A stretch of DNA of 64,000 bases from Azorinus chamasolen (lineage: Eukaryota; Mollusca; Bivalvia; Cardiida; Solecurtidae), in the NCBI GenBank assembly GCA_963576725.1, contig OY755236.1, positions 68,542,379 to 68,606,378 on the forward strand. Direction: 5' to 3'. A program made the position numbers and the translations under genes. Positions 22,701 to 28,700 of the stretch are shown here, piece by piece. Every line of letters begins with the position of its first letter. Position 1 is the first letter of the stretch. The notes beneath the pieces are model-generated. The model saw nothing but the letters and a program-made list of their open reading frames with translations, was not told where the DNA came from and made no database searches.

Positions 22701-25700
22701 CCACTTCTGTGCTATCATTTTCTGACAGTTCCTTGTCTATCATACCATGCAAGCCTGTCTGACCCCTTCCTGTTCCTCATCTGTAAGGATCCTTATGTTA
22801 GAGTTGCCTCTTATTTGGCGCTCTGATATTGGTTCCCCTGGTGACAAAAAGAGACTACACTAAGTATTCAGACAAAGCAATGCAATATCTAAAGCAATGC
22901 CATTTACCTGACTGACTTTGTCTTTTTAAACTTTAATGCCTTTGCAAACAGGGTAGATCCAAATCAGTTTGATCCTGTAGGAGCTGTCCGATCAGAATCT
23001 GCTCTTTTTGCTTAGGAAATAAAATAGAACTGATTCTACAGATTTTGTCAAGGTAAAAATTTCCCTTGTTCATAAATTCTGAAAGTATCAATGCAAAAAG
23101 AGAAATTTACAGACTCGGTTTTATTGAGTCTGTTCATGAGCAGTAATTAAAGGTGCAACACTACTCACGCGCCCTAGCACCAGCTTAAGCAGTATTCAAT
23201 TTTGCTAACTAAAAGCATTGAGAAACTGATGATACCGTCGAACCAGAAAATATAACTAGACTGTCGCAGGACAGCAAAGCTCGCCTATTGTAGACCTTGT
23301 CTACAAAGATGAAGTCTCATCCAAATACCAGTTACCTATAGCAAGTATTTCATGTTGTATTAGCGTATCTTAACACTTACCCCAAAACTTTAACCTTGAG
23401 ATTTCAGCCCAAATTTCAGCCCAAAAAGCTAAGTCCAAACAGTTAAATCTTTTACTAAAATTCAATTTTATTTTAAATTTTAACTACACTACATCAATGT
23501 TCAACACACTGGGAATCTCCATTCCAAATATCAGCTTTCTAGGGCAAATATTTCATGTAGTATTAGTGCATTTCAACACTTACCCCAAAACTTTAACCTT
23601 GAGATTTCAGCCCAAAAAGCCAAGTCCAAAACAGGTGAAATTTTGACTAAAATTCCATTTTATTTTAAATTTTAACTGCACTACATCAATGTTCAACACA
23701 CAGGGAACCTCCATTCCAAATATCAGCTTTCTAGGGCAAACATTTCATGTAGTATTAGTGCATTTCAACACTTACCCCAAAACTTTAACCAAAAGCCAAC
23801 GCCGACGCTAAGGCCGACGCCGACGTGATTCCATAAGCCCCCCTATTCTTCAAATAGGCGAGCTAAAAACACCGACAATAAAGTATGGGGCATCTTTTTA
23901 TGGTCGCCACACTGAACCCTTTACTCCATGAAATAATGGCATCATGAATATTAATTTGAATAATTGTTACAATAGCACATGGATACAGAAAATGATGGCC
24001 TTGACAGAAACTGTAGAATCATATCTATATTATATCATAAGCAAACAGAGCAGACACTGATCAGACGGCTCCTATAGGAGCCATCTAATCGGGGTCCACT
24101 CTGTTTGCAAAGGCATAGATAGGTGTATAAATGGAATAAAGGGTTAACACCTGCTGATGTGAAGTACATAAATTCTGAAAGCTGGAAATACATATAGCCA
24201 TTATAACAATTCAGCTAATATATAATCATAGTCATTATTTCTTACATGATTATTCATTAGGCAAATGATTGATACAATTCATTATGAACAACAGCAATAC
24301 CAAATGAAACCATTCTAGGTCTCATGGTTTCAGTCATATTATCATTATTTAACCCTTAATCCATAAATACACCTTCTACATCTTTGCATACAGAGAAGAT
24401 CAAGATCAGATGGCTCCTGTGGGGGACATCTGATCAGGATCTGCTCTGTTTGCTTATGGAATAGTATAGATCTGAATCTACAGTTTCTATTATGGCCGAT
24501 ATCCCTGTGTCCATATGCCATTATAAAAATTCCACTTAATTAATAATACTGCTGTCACATTTTATGTGAATATTCATGAGTTAAAGCGATAAAGTCAAAA
24601 CTAACCTTGTGGGTGTGATCCATAGTCTGGTCGAGGTACATGGTCTGGAAAGGTTCTTTGTTGAGGCTGCAGAAAGGGAAATTAATAACCATTTTCTTTC
24701 TTCATATTATGACAACAGAATCAAAATATACGATAGCTTAGTACCCTAATCAACCAAAATATTTGGACAGGAAAACTTTAGCAAATTGTACAGGCCCAGA
24801 TTAAATTGCATGTGAAAGAACAGCTCAATCTTGGGTTTTCACTACTTAGCACTTACTACTTATCAGTGTAATTCAAAGTATCACAAAAAGCCAAATTTAT
24901 TTCTGAGGCATTACAAACCAAAGTTTTGTGTCTAAATATTAACCCATTTCCTAATTAGCTACTTTTAGATCAAATCTCTCTGAATAAATCTACTGAAAAG
25001 GTGCATTTACTAAAAAATGGGTTTTTTAGAATTGTGCAGTTTTTAAAACCATTGTGATAAATAGGGCATTAATTTTGCTCTTATAGAGTAAATGCTCTAT
25101 TTATCACAATGATTCCAAAAAGTGGCTTTTACAGAGGCTTCAAAAGGCAACAATATAAAAGAATGGGTTACGGATAATTAGGATAAACCAACTGATGCCA
25201 ACACGACTCTGATAAAGGATTATTATGTTATTCAGAATCCACCAAAAGTACATGTAGTACTGGCTAACCAAACAAATTATTTACCACAAAACGACAACTA
25301 ATATATATTTATTTGTACTACAAACAAAAGTCATTTGCATTTACATAATCATGGTCAACATCACTAGAAACGGACAAAGCGGCGACTATATACTCTCCCT
25401 TTGGCGAGCATAATAACATTATCAGTCAAGTGAGACAATACATAGCTGAACAATATCCCTCATTCTTTCCTTTCCATTTCTCGAAAACCAGATCAAACTA
25501 GAACTATCACTAAAGGTGATACATACCCCCACACAGCAGCCTTGATTGCAAATCTAAGTTTGTGACACCAGCTACACATGTAACAGGATCAAACTAGAGG
25601 TTTTTGTCACAAAAACGGATGTCTCCCCTCTAATAAAAACAATATGTAAAGGGAAATCACTAAAAATGTTATGGTCTTGATGAATGGTACTTCCCCTCAT

Positions 25701-28700
25701 GCGTTTTCCACACTACATTTTTCAAGAAGAAAATGATAACAGCTAATAACTCCAAAAATACTGATACCAGATTTATGCCCATTGTGCATGACACTTACTT
25801 TCATCATGCTCTTTCCAAAAATAAAATGTCATTCCAATAGCATCAGTCGAACAGGAGTTATTGATCGGCCAAAAAATGTAACAAAGGGCAATAACTCCAA
25901 AAGTATTGAAGCCAGAATTATGGCCCTTGTTCATGACACTTTCTCTCATCATGCTCTTTCCATGTATGAAGTTTCAATACGATGGCAAGAGCCATGTAGG
26001 AGTTATCGTCCAGACAAGAAAGAATTAAACAAATGTACAAAGGGCAATAACTCTAAATTTATTGAAGCTCGAGTTAAGGATCTTATGCATGACACTTTCT
26101 CTTATCATGATCGTTCCATGTATGAAGTTTCACTCCAATGGCATGTGTCACATAGGAGTAATCATCCGGACAAAAAATGTGATTTTTTTTACAAAGGGCA
26201 ATAACTCCAATATTAGTGAAGCCAGAGTTATGGACCTTGTGCATGACACTTCCTCTTGTTATGATCTTTCCATATATGAAGTTTCAATCCAATGGCATGA
26301 GCCATATAGAAGTTATCGTCCGGACAAAAAAGTGTGAATTTTTTTACAAAGGGCAATAACTCCTATATTAGTAATGCGAGAGTTATGTACCTTCTGCATG
26401 ACACTTCCTCTCATTATGCTCTTTCCATATATGAAGTTTCAATCAACTGGCATCAGGCATATTGAAGTTATTGTCCGGACAAAAAATTATGATATTTTTT
26501 ACAAAGGGCAATAACTCCAATATTAGTGAAGCCAGAGTTATGGGCCCTGTGCATGACACTTCCTCTCATCATGATCTTTCCATATATGAAGTTTCAATCC
26601 AATGGCATGAGCCATATAGGAGTTATCGTCCGGACAAAAAAGTGTGATTTTTTTTACAAAGGGCAATAACTCCAATATTAGTGAAGCCACAGTTATGGAC
26701 CTTGTGCATGACACTTCCTCTCATTATGCTCTTTCCATATATGAAGTTTCAATCAAATGGTATCAGGCATATTGAAGTTATCGTCCGGACAAAAAGTGTG
26801 ACGGGCAGACAGACGGACGGACATACAGACGGACAGACAACAAATGGGTAGTTGTGTGACTTTTTCCTTTGATCTTTTCTTGTGGGACTAGTCCCACAAG
26901 AAAAACTATTTTTGGCTCTAACTTTGGAAAAGAATGATCTGGAAGCTAACCCTAACCCTAACCCTATGTCCCACAACTGGCCAGGTTAATGTCACAAGAA
27001 ATGGCCAGGTTAATGTCACAAGAGATGGCCAGGTTAATGATTTTACTTGTGCGACTAGTTAGAAAAAGTCACACAACTACCCATTGGTGAGTGCGGACAG
27101 ACAGACAGACAACTCTCACGAAAACAATATGTCTCCCCCATATAAATATGGGGGGAGACATAATGACAAAAATACTCAAAGTTCAAGTGGAGATATTTCT
27201 GGAATGCCCTGCCACTAAACACAGGATTATGTCTTGCACATGTACTATTTATGGTCATTATGTATACCAAATATAAATTCAATAACTTACAAATTGAAGG
27301 ATGAGTTTGTGACACCAACTCCCCTTGTTTCATGAAAAAAACAACTTCAAAGTTCAGAGGAGATAATTCTGCAATGGCCAGTAGTAAACACATGAAAATT
27401 GTATCTCGCACATCTACCTTTCATGGTTATTATTTATACCAAATATAAATTCAGTAACTTTAAAACTGAAAGAGGAGCTCATGACATCAACTACCCATGT
27501 TCAAATGCAGACCGACCGCCAGACCAACCAACCAAATGACCGCCGGACAAGGTGATTCCAGTATACCCCCTCAAACAAGTTTGTGGGGGTATAAAAACAA
27601 TTGGTCGATGTATCCATACCACAGTTCCAGGACGAAGTGTACCAGTAAATCTGAAGCCTGCCCACATAGAATCAACCTCTGTTGATGTAATTACAGAGTT
27701 TACCTCATTCTCTGCAAAAAAAACAAAACATTTAGAAATAGAAAACATTACAAAATTACAAATACAATAAAAAAAATTCTTTACAGTAAGTATGGTTTAT
27801 AGCCACTGAATTTAAGTAAAACTTTGTACTGTATTCAATCATACTAAATCCGATATATTATAAATACAAAATTTCATATGTTTGTTCCATGTCTGAAACC
27901 AATTTATGAATAAACATAGATGTTTAAAAGCAGGTTTTCATTCAATGCAGGAAAAAAGTAATGCAGAAAGCTCCTGTATGAGCCTTCTGCATTACTTTTG
28001 TCCCACATTAAGCTACCAAATGCCATTAAATCGCAGCATAAGACCCCCTTAGAATATTTACTGTTTGTTTATGCTATCATAATCATTCAGGATACTTAGC
28101 GAGCTAGTCCCATATGATGATATCTATCAGTCTTTAACCCTTTCCCTCATACAAATGCTTTTTCTCATCTTTTCAAACATAGTAGAACCACACCAGATGG
28201 CTCCTGTAAGAGGAGTATGATCAGAGTCTGATCTGTTTATCACAGATCTGACTCTACAATAATTTTCATAATGGAATTATGAATAAGCTGTAGAATCAGA
28301 TCGACATTATTTCATTAAAGCAAGCAGGGCGGACCCTGATCCGACAGCACCTACAGGACCATCTGATCTGTGTCTACTCTGTTTGCAAAGGCATAGAAAG
28401 GCTTATTTATGGAGTAAAGCATTAAACTATGAAAACAAACATTACTTACTTGCTTTCTTGTGAACCTTCTTATGTTCAGACCAAAAATTTTTGAAACATT
28501 CCTGAAAGAAATCAAATGAATTGCTATGTGAAAATCATTGCAAGCACAATAATGAGACATGGCCTGAGGTTATAAAACATTTTGTTTGAATCTGAGATCA
28601 TTCTCAAGCGTTTGATTGGTCGGATACTTGAGAATGATCTCAGACTCAGTAGTTTTGTAATCTTGGGGCCTGGTCACTGATATAAGTACAATTCATGATA

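Noticed and set aside
25782..26647. Tandem ORFs with repeated MHDTFSxHxLSMYEV words suggesting a repeat protein
   Set aside because: The frame follows a 155-bp tandem DNA repeat whose length is not a multiple of three, so the frame shifts from unit to unit; no start or splice evidence.
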